This document shows positions 20,565 to 29,792 of a stretch of DNA of 56,543 nt, piece by piece. The notes under the pieces were generated by a model, which saw nothing but the letters and a program-made list of their open reading frames with translations, was not told the origin of the DNA and did no database searches. Position 1 is the stretch's first letter. Every line of letters begins with the position of its first letter. This DNA comes from Vulcanisaeta distributa JCM 11217 (GTDB lineage Archaea; Thermoproteota; Thermoprotei; Thermoproteales; Thermocladiaceae). The position numbers and the translations under genes were made by a program. Location: assembly GCF_001316005.1 (NCBI RefSeq), contig NZ_BBBJ01000012.1, positions 1 through 56,543 on the forward strand, read 5' to 3'.

Positions 20565-21997
20565 ATGAGCAGGGATGGCGTGAAGCTCGAGATTGCGAAG
20601 ACAGAGGAGTACTCAAGCATACTCGGTCGTGCAAAGCCCATTAAGTGGGAGGTGGAAATCAGAGGTAAAATTACGAGAGACGTTATTGAGGAGATCAGTA
20701 AGGTCAGAGGCGAGCCTGACTGGATGAGGAGATTGAGATTGAGGGCGCTAGAGATGTTCGAGAGACAGCCCTGGCCTAACTGGCTTCCTCTTGAGGGTAA
20801 CATCGACCTTGAATCATTGGTTTTATATGCAAAGCCTAGTGTTGAGAGGGCTAGGTCATGGGATGAGTTACCAAAGGAATTAAGGGAATATTACGAAGCG
20901 CTAAAGATTCCTGAGCTTGAGGCTAGGGTTTTATCTGGGGGTTATTGGGCAGGTGGATGGCGGCGTTGTTTATGAAAATACTAAAAAGGATCTTGAGAAG
21001 GCGGGGGGGGTCATTGCGATGAGCATGGACGAGGCGATTAAGAGGTATCCCGACCTGGTTAAGCAGTACTTCGCTAGGGTGTTCCCACCAGAGTATAAGT
21101 TTGCGTCATTGAACATAGCCCTTTGGGGTGGTGGCGTGTTTGTATACGTACCACCTGGTGTTCATGTTAAGATGCCCATTGAGCTAGTCATTCTAATCAG
21201 TAGTGCTGGTGTTGGGCAGTTTGAGCATTCGTTAATCGTTGTTGACGAGAATGCGAGTGCCGAATTCATAGTTGCCTGTGCAGCACCGGTATTCACTGGG
21301 CTTAGCCTACATGATGGTATGACTGAGGCATACATACATAGGGGGGGTGCCAGGGTTAGGCTTGTTGATCTTAAGAATTGGAGTAGGGATGTTATTTACT
21401 TCGGTAATAATAGGGCGGTTATTGAGGAAAATGCAAATGTTGATTGGTTGAGTGGTTCCCTGGGTGGTAAGGTGACGATTGTATACCCAATGAGCGTGCT
21501 TAAGGGGGGGTTAATTCGAGGACCACGGTGACGAGCGTGGCCCTAGCCAACGGACCGACATGGAAGGAGGAGGGCGCCAAGGTATTCCATAGTGCTCCAC
21601 ATACGTATAGTAAGGTCGTGAGTAAGGGCGTTAGTCTGAACGGCGGTACATCTGTATATAGGGGGGGCTTGTCTATGTTAGGGAGGGCGCCAAGTATGCT
21701 AAGTCCTCCGTGAGTTGTGAGTCCCTTATTCTGGACGATAAGTCTAGGGCCTACACAATACCTCATGAGCAGGTTTTTGAGGAGACGGCCACAGTCACGC
21801 ATGAAGCCTACACCGGTAGGATTGGTGAGGATAAGCTGTTCTATCTGCGCAGTCGTGGTCTTAGTGAGGAGGAGGCCCGTAGCCTCATAGTCCTTGGTTA
21901 CTTCCACGACATCATGGTTAATTTACCCGTTGAGTATGTGTCCATATTCAATAAGGCCATTGAGCTGGAGCTATCGAGGATGGGCGGTGTTGGGTAG
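20565..21997 (+). CDS. sufB: SufB paralogue 1, Fe-S assembly scaffold, frame broken three times
   Basis: Beta-helical scaffold partner of SufC. Family features: GEPDWMRRLRLRALEMFE, YFARVFPPEYKFASLN, FVYVPPGVHVKMPIEL, VGQFEHSLIVVDENASAEF, HDGMTEAYIH and the C-terminal LILDDKSRAYTIPHEQVFEE, which is characteristic of SufB/SufD. Breaks: G5 at 20937-20941 (four expected), G7 at 21504-21510 (five expected) and G7 at 21661-21667 (five, as its paralogue shows directly). About 475 aa after joining. It shares long stretches with the following gene, down to the nucleotide level near the third break, so the pair is a tandem duplication. Confidence 0.9.
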
Positions 21998-22023
21998 TTC
22001 ATTATAAGTTATTTCCGGGAACT

Positions 22024-22034
22024 GGTTTTTAAAT
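22024..22034 (+). promoter_or_regulatory. Candidate TATA box of sufB2
   Basis: GTTTTTAAATA centred about 26 nt before the GTG at 22055, in the 57-nt gap after sufB1. It suggests that the second sufB has its own leaderless start. Confidence 0.45.
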
Positions 22035-22054
22035 AACCACAGTAGAGAGGCTCG

Positions 22055-23500
22055 GTGACACTGATGAGCAATAATTCGGCAGAGTCTTTGAAGACTGTTA
22101 TTGAAAGGAGCTCCGTCGAGGAATTGCTCGGTCCAGAAATGGAGTTTGCTCCTTGGGAAGCCGTGATTAAGGGCAGGATAACGAAGGACATGGTTGAGGA
22201 ACTGAGTAGGATTAAGGGCGAGCCTGATTGGATGAGGAGGCTTAGGCTTAGGGCCCTGGAAATGTTTGAGAAATTGCCAGAGCCTAAGTGGTTACCAATT
22301 AAGGAGGAGATAGACCTGGAATCCTTAGTTTTATATGCAAAACCCAGTGTTGAGAGGGCAAGGTCATGGGATGACGTGCCCAAGGAGATTAGGAGATACT
22401 ATGAGGCGTTGGGCATGCCCGAGCTTGAGGCCAAGGTGTTAGCTGGATTGCTTGGTCAGTTTGATTCTGAGGTTGTTTATTTGCATGTTAAGAAGTATCT
22501 TGAGGAGAAGGGCGCTGTGGTGACTACGATGGATGAGGCCGTTAAGAAGTACCCGGACATTGTTAAGCAGTACTTCGCGAGGATATTCCCACCCGGTGAG
22601 CATAAGTTCGCCGCATTACATGTGGCGTTGTGGAGCGGCGGTACCTTCGTCTATGTACCGCCAGGTGTTAAACTCGACATGCCAATAGAATCCTTCTTCC
22701 TAATAGGTAGTTCTGGCGAGGGTCAATTTGAGCATTCATTAATTATTGCTGATGAGGGCGCAAGCGTTGAGTGGCTTGAGGGTTGTGCGGCTCCTGTGTA
22801 TAAGGGATTTAGTTTCCATGATGGTATGGTGGAGGGTTACGCGGCGAGGAATGCCCACCTGAGAATCAATACAATACAGAACTGGAGTAGGAACATAATC
22901 AACTTCAATAATAAGAGGGCTGTGGCCATGGAGAACTCGACGGTTGAGTGGGTTGAGGGTAGCTCGGTAGTAAGGTTAGCTATACATACCCAAGCACTGT
23001 GCTTAAGGGCGAGGGTGCTAAGACAAGTATCATAGGCGTGACCATAGCCAATGGACCATTCTGGAAGGAGAATGGGGGCTAAGGCATACCACGACGCGCC
23101 AAGGACGTCGAGCAAGATCGTTAATAAAAGCGTAAGTATAAATGGAGGTACCGTAGTGTATAGGGGGCTTGTCTATGTTAGGGAGGGCGCCAAGTATGCT
23201 AAATCATCCGTATCATGTGACTCACTAATCCTTGATGATAAGTCTAGGGCCTACACAATACCCCACGACCAAGTGTTTGAGGAGACAGCCACGGTAACTC
23301 ATGAGGCATATACAGGGAGGATTAGTGAGGACAAACTATTCTACCTGCGTAGTAGGGGGGGTTTTGATGAGGGAACGGCTAGGAGCCTAATCGTTCTTGG
23401 TTTTATACAGGACATAACCGTTCGCTTACCCACGGAGTATGCAATGACGCTAAATAGGGTCATAGAGCTCGAATTTGGTAAGTTATCTAAGGTAGGATGA
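22055..23500 (+). CDS. sufB: SufB paralogue 2, Fe-S assembly scaffold, frame broken twice
   Basis: Second SufB in tandem: GEPDWMRRLRLRALEMFE, YFARIFPPGEHKFAAL, FVYVPPGVKLDMPIESFF, GEGQFEHSLIIADEGASVEW, LEGCAAPVYK (a cysteine also conserved in bacterial SufB), HDGMVEGYA and LILDDKSRAYTIPHDQ. Breaks: near 22970, CC read as C (restored GSLGSKVSYTYPS), and G5 at 23074-23078 (four expected; restored NGAKAYHDAP). About 480 aa. The GTG at 22055 fits the box at 22024-22034; the ATG at 22064 is the alternative. It resembles canonical SufB slightly more than copy 1 in the EWLEGCAAP region. Confidence 0.92.
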
Positions 23501-23535
23501 CTTTAAAGACCTTGTTAATACCTAGGTGGTCTTAA

Positions 23536-24730
23536 ATGAGTAAGTGGCTTGTTGAATTAAAGTTGAGGGCTCGGGAGCTTGCTCAGAAAATACCATACCA
23601 ACAAATTAAGGATTCACCGTCAGTTAAGTACTACACAGATTGGAACGCCTTTGAGAAGTGCGTCGACCCAAGCATTGAAGAACTATCTAAATACTCTACT
23701 ACGATGAATATACCCTATGAATTAAACATAGCTTCTGTAAACGGTAATATGAGTATCGTGAAGGTTCCCAACGGCGTTAATGCAATGAACATTAATGAAT
23801 TAGGTGATGAATTCGGTAAGCTGCTGTTTAAGTCAATAGATATTTCAGAATCAAGGGCTCTGGCTCGGCACGTGGCTAACTTAATCAATGGGGGGGTTTA
23901 CGTTGAAGTAAATGATGACTTAAGGGAACCGCTTAGAATAGGTGTCATGGCATCGATACCAAGGCCAGTATTACTACCGACTCATTACACGGTTTTAATA
24001 AATGACGGAATCACGCATCACTCAGCATCTTCATAAATGGCTTTGACGGTTGTCCATCAACTACGGTGGAGATTTACCTGGGCAGAGGCTCTAAGCTGAA
24101 TGCATTATTCGTGAGTACCCATGAACAGGTGCCCGCTTACTCATTGATTAAGGTAATAGCTGGTGATGACTCGTCAGTAACTGCTAGAACACTAATCATG
24201 GGGGGGGTTCCATGAATCACCATAGAGAGGACTACCTACTACAGGGCAGGAAGAGCGGCCTAAATCACCTGGGCCTTGAGATTGGTTATGGCATATCAAG
24301 GATTGATTATCAAGTAAATGCGATCCATACCGGTGAGCACGGTACAAGCTATTCGAAGGTCTTGGGCATAGCCAGGGATAAGTCCTTCATAATACACAGA
24401 GCCCTGGGCAGGATAACGGAGGGCGCCAAGTGGAGTGATACGAACGTTGAGGGTAAGGTCTTTGTAATGAATGAGGGTGCCTACGCAGCCTCAGTACCGA
24501 TAATAATGGTTGATACCGGCGATGTTAATGGCGCGAGGCACAGCGCAGCAGATGCATCGCCAGATGAGGACCAAGTCAATTACCTTAGACTCAGGGGTAT
24601 TAGTAAGGATGAGGTCACTGACTTAATAATACATGAAATCGTTTCTCAATTCATGGATTCACTACCAAGTGAGTTCGTTCATGATGCCGATATCATAAAA
24701 ACGCTGGTGATGAATAAGTTGTTGAGGTAG
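23536..24730 (+). CDS. sufD: SufD-like Fe-S assembly protein, frame broken twice
   Basis: Third scaffold-type protein of the locus, more divergent than the SufB pair. The N part (KIPYQQIKDSPSVKYYTDW) matches the helical start of SufD. The middle, open in a third frame from about 24021 to 24205, contains LSIFINGFDGC and VEIYLGRGSKLNALFVST. The C part has HREDYLLQGRKS, HTGEHGTSYSKVLGIARDKS and ASPDEDQVNYLRLRGISKDEV, the standard SufB/D end. Breaks: near 24021 (CC read as C) and the G8 run 24200-24207 (six expected). About 397 aa after joining. Follows sufB2 by 35 nt. Confidence 0.85.
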
Positions 24731-24737
24731 TAACGGT

Positions 24738-25393
24738 TTACCTACGCACAGCCTCAATGCATACAAAACCAAATTTCTCGGCTGCATGTAGCTCGACGAT
24801 CTGCGGTTCCTCTAAATAATCACCAACACCCCTGGATAGCACGGCCACGGCCTTACTACTCACCGTGAACCCTAGAGACTCTAGTATTTCCCTTACCTCA
24901 TTCACGGTATAGAAATGCGCCACTGAGTAAAACCTGTGGCCCTTCCTGCCTAGTTCTATGTAAAACCTACCGTGCTCACTATCCCTAGGTACTATGCAGG
25001 TAATGAGCTTACCAGTGGGTTTAAGGATTCTATATACCTCAGCAAGGGTCTTTCTCGGGTCGTCCAGGAAACATATTGTCACTATTATAACGGCATAGTC
25101 AAATGAGGAATTTCTAAGAGGCATGGCCTCTCCAACGCCAATCACTACATCAATACCCCCCCTATTCCTAGCCAGCTCGGCCATCGCCATGGCGGGCTCT
25201 AGACCCATGGGTATGCCAACCCTACCTGCGAAAAAGCCGCTGCCAACGCCAATCTCAATTCCGAGGCCCCCCTGGGTATGAGCATAGACACGGCCTTAAC
25301 CTCGGACTCCGCAGTATCTGCATGCTTTACATACCAATTATCGTAGTCCCTGGCATACCTATTAAATATTGGTATTGATGACGTAGTAATCAC
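24738..25393 (-). CDS. Class I SAM-dependent methyltransferase, frame broken once
   Basis: N part IPIFNRYARDYDNWYVKHAD is the usual opening of small class I methyltransferases. The SAM loop appears as LGIEIGVGSGFFAGRVG once the run of six C at 25267-25272 is reduced to four, then GLEPAMAM (acidic loop), GVGEAMPLRNSSFDYAVI (motif II/III) and EVYRILKPTGKLI. About 217 aa. The substrate is not readable. It converges with sufD (7 nt gap) and nearly abuts the PhoU gene on the same strand (4-nt overlap), suggesting co-transcription with it. Confidence 0.85.
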
Positions 25394-26406
25394 CCATATG
25401 TGTCGAGGGTTATCTCGGCAATGTCATAGCTATACTCAGAAATCCTCCTAATACTCTCTACTATCATCATTAACCTACCGCCTACATCAACGTGGAGGCT
25501 ACTACCGTATATCGACTTAATAACTTCAAGGCTCTTGCTCCTCATGGTAACCCTCCTATCCAGGACCTCCATGGCATCTTCAACATCACCATTAATAAAC
25601 GCCATAGCCGCCTCCCTAAGTATATCGGCTGAGTTGAGCCCAAGATCAATGATGCTCTCCACAATCGATAACTCACTGAGCTTACAACACATGTGGCTAG
25701 CCTCACCGATTATTTGAGCGATCCTCCAGCGTGGTCACCAGCCCTCTCTATGGACTTAGATACCATTAGGGAGTTTACCAACTCCCTGGAACTACTTGCT
25801 CCAAGCTTAGAGAGCACTGATTGATCGGTAATCCCCCATCATAACAAGCCTCTCAATGAGTAAATACAACCTATCAACCTCATTATCCCTATCAATTATG
25901 TCTGAAGGCTCTATAGTTGTTTCATGAAGCATGTCCAACGAGTCCTTGAGCATGCCGAGTACCGTGAGAACCATTCTATTCAACAACCTCTTAATTGGTA
26001 CCTCGGGTATTGGTGTTACAAACCTAAAGACCACGTAATCACTACCCTCCTCAATAACCTCAGCTCCTGAAATCCTCTCCCTAACCAACTCCTTAACCTC
26101 ACCCTTAATGTTCACGAACTCGTTAAACCTAACCTTTATCTCATCAACACCCCCCCTAAGGTACTGGGTAATCACCCTCCTAAGGACATAATCAGGGCTA
26201 TCCCTATCAACCTCAATAACATTACTAATGCCAGAACCACGTATTGAACGACCAAGCGGAACAACAGCCACGTGGTCGCCCATGAACCTCAGAAGTACAT
26301 ACGAACCAGCCTCAATACCCAACGCCGAAACCCACTTCTTGGGTATTGTAATGGCTATTGAAGACCTACCCGAAGCCACGACCTTCCTAACCTCCTCCTC
26401 AACCAC
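25390..26406 (-). CDS. AbrB-PhoU domain regulator, frame broken twice
   Basis: N-terminal AbrB hairpin (SSIAITIPKKWVSALGI) followed by two PhoU-like helical repeats (LLNRMVLTVLGMLKDSL; DNEVDRLYLLIERL; then SKSIERAGDHAERIAQIIGE). Archaeal proteins of this architecture are annotated as phosphate-uptake regulators; no pst transporter is adjacent. Breaks: the C5 run 25833-25837 (four expected; restored MMGITDQSVLSKLG) and near 25725 where one base is missing. About 338 aa. I chose the GTG at 26406 because it lies about 25 nt from the palindromic TTAATTAA at 26427-26434; a TTG at 26445 is in frame but upstream of that box. Confidence 0.8.
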
Positions 26407-26426
26407 ATGCTTCAAACGCAAACACT

Positions 26427-26434
26427 TAATTAAT
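26427..26434. promoter_or_regulatory. Palindromic TATA box shared by divergent genes
   Basis: TTAATTAA is centred 26-27 nt before the THEP1 ATG at 26457 on one side and about 25 nt before the GTG at 26406 on the other, so one symmetrical box could direct both leaderless transcripts. Confidence 0.4.
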
Positions 26435-26456
26435 CTTATCAGCAATTAGGGAGAGG

Positions 26457-27002
26457 ATGCTTAGGGTTCTAATAACGGGACCACCGGGTGTGGGTAAGAC
26501 CACCCTCATTAAGCGGTTGGTTGAGCACGCAAGGTCAATGGGCATTGGAGTTTTCGGCTTCATAACCACCGAGGTTAGGGAGCGCGGTTCTAGGGTGGGC
26601 TTTAAGATAGTGGATATTAATAGCGGTAGTGAGGCCTGGCTGGCGCACGTGAGCCTATTCGCAGGCGGGCCAACGGTTGGTAAGTACAATGTCAATCTAA
26701 AGGCCATGGAAGATGTCGGAATACCGGCAATAAGGTCTGCCCGGCCAAACTCATTGCTCGTTGTTGATGAGATTGGTAAGATGGAACTAATGCATGAGGG
26801 CTTCCTGAGAGCTCTTGAGGAGGTTGTGAATAGTGTTCACTTCCTCGGTACGATATACATGGCCTATAGGACCAATAGGCCCGTGGCATCCTTCGTGAGT
26901 AAGTACGGGTTTAGAATCATCGAGTTGACGAGGACTAATAGGGATCAGACACTTAATGAGTTAATTAGGGAGTTAGATAAGGTAATTAAGTCAGGGCATT
27001 AG
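26457..27002 (+). CDS. THEP1-type nucleoside-triphosphatase
   Basis: A 181-aa P-loop NTPase. ITGPPGVGKTTLIKRLVEH at the N-terminus is Walker A, GFITTEVRERGSRVGFKIVDI is the family's second block, and LLVVDEIGKMELM is the characteristic Walker B of the THEP1/YfbR-unrelated NTPase family (VDEIGKME). Members hydrolyse many NTPs in vitro; the cellular role is unclear. The family's THR motif region appears as LGTIYMAYRTNRPV. Intact frame. Divergent from the AbrB-PhoU gene with only about 50 nt between start codons. Confidence 0.88.
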   Translation: MLRVLITGPPGVGKTTLIKRLVEHARSMGIGVFGFITTEVRERGSRVGFKIVDINSGSEAWLAHVSLFAGGPTVGKYNVNLKAMEDVGIPAIRSARPNSLLVVDEIGKMELMHEGFLRALEEVVNSVHFLGTIYMAYRTNRPVASFVSKYGFRIIELTRTNRDQTLNELIRELDKVIKSGH

Positions 27003-27046
27003 TATGGGTAGTAATAAATAATTTAATGACATTGTGGTAAAGCGCC

Positions 27047-27250
27047 ATGTGGGCTGGGTGGAGGGTTAAGTTGTTGAAGAAATTAGACATCGTACTGATA
27101 ATATTTGAGTTAATAGTTAATATTAAGTGTGATGTTTCTCTTAATATCTTATGTATTATCAAAAGCCCATACCTTAGGGGTGTTAGTGTTGAGTTAATGA
27201 TTGCCTGGGTAACAAGTGCAATAGCATACGCGGTCAAGGCCTGGAATTAA
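27047..27250 (+). CDS. Possible small hydrophobic protein of unknown function
   Basis: A 67-codon frame with two hydrophobic stretches (LDIVLIIFELIV and MIAWVTSAIAYAV). No family recognised. A start GTG or ATG with TAATTTAATG upstream is possible, but the 278-nt space between THEP1 and the ATPase gene could equally be non-coding. AAGGCC and GGCCTT around 27238-27262 form a weak inverted repeat after it. Confidence 0.2.
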   Translation: MWAGWRVKLLKKLDIVLIIFELIVNIKCDVSLNILCIIKSPYLRGVSVELMIAWVTSAIAYAVKAWN

Positions 27251-27280
27251 ATTAAGGCCTTAATAATAGATACGCCGTAA

Positions 27281-28323
27281 TTAAATGCCGTACTCATGGA
27301 CCAGCCTAGCCATGTATTCATCGATAACCTCGTAAATACCTCGCTCAACCTCCCTAGCCATGTACATATTAACTAAGGTCTTTAAGCTCGTTGTGAAGGT
27401 CTTATCATCTATTGAGTGTCCAATTAGGGATTCAGCAAGTCTCTTAATCTCAACCCACCTAGCCCTACCTAACGTGCTAACGCCTTATAAATGGCAAGCT
27501 CATATCTCCCCAATCTACTGAGCTCGTCCTTAATAACCTCCCTGGCAATATCCCTTAGGGCATTCATGGTCTCTAAATGGTTCTTACCACTTGATCTGAG
27601 GCTTCCATAGTATGTTAGCCAACCAACAATACCGTCGAACTCACCCACTGCATCCTCAATCTCAGCATCGCTAATGTTTATACCACAATCCCTCGAACCA
27701 ACCCTCAGAAACTCCATGGACTGCTCCCTGGTGAAGGGCTTAAGTTCAAACCTAATCAATGGCCTACCCAGGGACTCGGGACTCCTCATTATTAATCGTG
27801 TGGTACCAATGAGTGAACCACTAAATACAAACCTAACCCTAGACTCGTTATAGGCTACGGAAAGAAGTGCAGGGAGTTTTGGACTAATTATGTTCTGAAC
27901 CTCATCAATACCAATAACTACATCACCTAACTCCTTAATTAATCTCTCGATAGTTGCCGTGGGCTTTCTTTCAATATCTAATTGAAGCACTGCTAAGTTA
28001 AGCTTAACCTTAACGTTTAATCTTCTAACCTCATCAATAAGCCTAAGTCCAAGTCCTTTAAGTCCCGTTATTGTTGACGCATCGATGTATATACCACCAA
28101 GTTCGTTAATTACGACCCTCATAATCGTGGTTTTGCCAACCCTCTTGGGACCGAGAATAACAGGCCAAAAGCCGCTATTCAATAACCGTTCAATTTCATC
28201 AATCACATCATCCCTACCAAACACGGAATCCCTACTAACCTTAGGCCTGGTATCGAAGAATTTACAGAAAACTGGTGGCATACCAGTAACTGGTGCTTCA
28301 CCAGTTCTATATACTTTACGCAA
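27281..28323 (-). CDS. Archaeal STAND-type AAA ATPase, frame broken once near the end
   Basis: P-loop ATPase of the archaeal ATPase family (PF01637-like): FGRDDVIDEIERLL, Walker A ILGPKRVGKTT, Walker B GDVVIGIDEVQNI, sensor region VRFVFSGSLIGTT, then FELKPFTREQSMEFL and IVGWLTYYG, all typical of that family. After RYELAIYKALA the frame changes near 27470; the correct continuation (LGRARWVEIKRLAES ... YMARLVHEYGI) forms the expected winged-helix-like C-terminus and ends at 27281. About 347 aa. Function in such families is often unknown; many are mobile or defence-linked, which cannot be shown here. Flanked by sparse DNA on both sides. Confidence 0.8.
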
Positions 28324-28361
28324 CCGCCATTACACTATTCATGATACACCGTAAACCATAT

Positions 28362-28384
28362 CGTGACCAATCAGTATGGTCACG
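28362..28384. repeat. 8-bp inverted repeat, 7-nt spacer
   Basis: CGTGACCA and TGGTCACG are perfect inverted copies separated by ATCAGTA, 39 nt upstream of the ATPase start (minus strand). It could be an operator for that gene or a terminator hairpin of the remnant just beyond it. Confidence 0.5.
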
Positions 28385-28387
28385 GTA

Positions 28388-28500
28388 TTACCTGTAACGT
28401 AGATCTACAACGACAACATGAGTATATTTAGGCCCAGCATCCTTAACCTCTAAACCCCATCAATAACTAACATAACCTTTACGTCTAAGTCCTCGATCCT
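28388..28500 (-). pseudogene. Possible remnant of a short protein-coding gene
   Basis: Reading the minus strand from about 28500 gives RIEDLDVKVMLVIDGV, then, with one T restored near 28455, LEVKDAGPKYTHVVVV and DLRYR before a stop at 28388. The composition is protein-like (valine-rich strands, charged turns), but there is no recognisable start or family. It could be the end of a decayed gene or chance. Confidence 0.25.
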
Positions 28501-28716
28501 AGATCAAGATTTTAATTGCAGTGACTACTTATCGAAAAACCTGGGTAAGGTTAATGAAATACACTGTGAATTATACATACCTGGTCTGGTATAGTCCTAA
28601 TATTATTAGTTACTCTGTAACAATGCTGTCATTATCGTGTAGTATTTCGATTATTGTTTTCATTTAATTATTTGTTTAAATAATATGGTTTGTATTTCCC
28701 CTGTTTTGATGGGTTA

Positions 28717-28728
28717 GGTTTAAATATT
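28717..28728 (+). promoter_or_regulatory. Candidate TATA box of the metallophosphoesterase gene
   Basis: GGTTTAAATATT centred about 26 nt before the GTG at 28748, which therefore is preferred over the upstream TTG at 28727. Confidence 0.5.
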
Positions 28729-28747
28729 GTTTAAAACGGGCGTCTTC

Positions 28748-29725
28748 GTGGGTAGATTAAGAATTTTGCTTGTCTCGGACTTGCATGGCTCGAGTGTGGC
28801 GTATGGTAAGTTGTCTAATGCCATTAAGTTCTATAAGGCTGATGTGGTGGTTTTCGCGGGTGACTTAACGGGTAAGGCGTTAGTGCCTATTATTCGGGAC
28901 GATGGTTCCTTCAGCCTTGGTTCCGGCGTTAGTAAGTATGTGGTTAATGTCTTTGGTGATGTTAAGGCTGTGGATGGTAAGGATCTCGATAAGGTAATCA
29001 AGGAGTTGAGGGGGGGTAGGGGGGGCTATTACCCATTCGTTACGGATAAGGCTGGTTACGAGGAACTAGCCAGCAATAGGGATAGGGTTAGGGAGACCTT
29101 TGTTAAGCTAATGATCAATGCCCTGGAGGAGGACCTGGGTAAGGTCGTTACTAGGTACAGGGAGGCCGGTGTCAAGCTATTAATAATGCCTGGCAATGAT
29201 GATTATCCCGAAATTGCGGATTACGTGAGGAAGCAAGCCTCCGACGTGCTGGTGCCTATTGATGAGGACGTTGTTGAGCTCAACGGTTATTACTTCCTAG
29301 GCTTCGGATACTCAACACCAACACCCTGGAACACGCCCAGGGAAGTCAGTGAGGAGGAGCTTAGGGCGAGGGTTGAGAGACTAATTAGGAATGTTGATCA
29401 ATCTAGGCTCAGCAAGTTAATAATGGTTATTCATGATCCACCATATAATACGCTCATTGATCAAGCCTATCAATTAAGCAAGGACTTTAAGCCCGTGATC
29501 AGAGGTGGCGAGGTTTTGAGGACGCACGTTGGTAGTAAGTCTGTGAGGGCTTTAATTGAGGAGTACTCACCGTTAATGGGCATGCATGGACACATACATG
29601 AGGCGCCAGGCATTGACTACGTCAAGAGTAATGCCGGTGCCAAGGTGCCCGTCATAAATGCAGGTAGTGAGTATTCAGAGGGTGTGCTTAGGATGGCTTA
29701 CCTATCATTGAGGATAATAAATTGA
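28748..29725 (+). CDS. Calcineurin-like metallophosphoesterase
   Basis: All dinuclear-metal motifs are present in order: SDLHGS, AGDLTG, MPGNDDYPEI, VIHDPPYNT, and GMHGHIHEAPG. About 325 aa, longer than minimal phosphodiesterases of the family, with an insert (residues about 60-130) between the second and third motifs containing a G-run pair giving RGGRGG. The substrate is unknown. Start GTG 28748 was chosen by leaderless spacing; a TTG 21 nt upstream is also in frame. Followed after 67 nt by the inositol-phosphatase family gene in the same direction, which has its own promoter. Confidence 0.85.
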   Translation: MGRLRILLVSDLHGSSVAYGKLSNAIKFYKADVVVFAGDLTGKALVPIIRDDGSFSLGSGVSKYVVNVFGDVKAVDGKDLDKVIKELRGGRGGYYPFVTDKAGYEELASNRDRVRETFVKLMINALEEDLGKVVTRYREAGVKLLIMPGNDDYPEIADYVRKQASDVLVPIDEDVVELNGYYFLGFGYSTPTPWNTPREVSEEELRARVERLIRNVDQSRLSKLIMVIHDPPYNTLIDQAYQLSKDFKPVIRGGEVLRTHVGSKSVRALIEEYSPLMGMHGHIHEAPGIDYVKSNAGAKVPVINAGSEYSEGVLRMAYLSLRIIN

Positions 29726-29760
29726 AGAATTACTTCCTAATCAGGGGGGGTTAGGTAGGA

Positions 29761-29770
29761 TTTTTAAATA
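29761..29770 (+). promoter_or_regulatory. Candidate TATA box of the inositol-phosphatase family gene
   Basis: TTTTTAAATA centred about 27 nt before the GTG at 29793. Confidence 0.55.
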
Positions 29771-29792
29771 GAGTAATCGAGAGTGACCCAAC

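Larger units (their letters stand above)
28324..28726. other. 403-nt gap with little coding signal
   Basis: Between the ATPase and the metallophosphoesterase, transcribed away from each other. It holds the inverted repeat at 28362-28384, a possible short gene remnant on the minus strand at 28388-28500, and the promoter at 28717-28728. The A/T content is higher than in neighbours. I saw no tRNA or repeat array in it. Confidence 0.6.

Noticed and set aside
19677..24730. Active transposition as the cause of the sufB duplication
   Set aside because: No inverted repeats, transposase or target duplications flank either copy; simple tandem duplication suffices.
27003..28726. tRNA or small-RNA gene in the sparse regions around the ATPase
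   Set aside because: I looked for cloverleaf arms and a T-loop GGTTCGAATC-like segment and saw none; the G+C content is also too low for a hyperthermophile tRNA.
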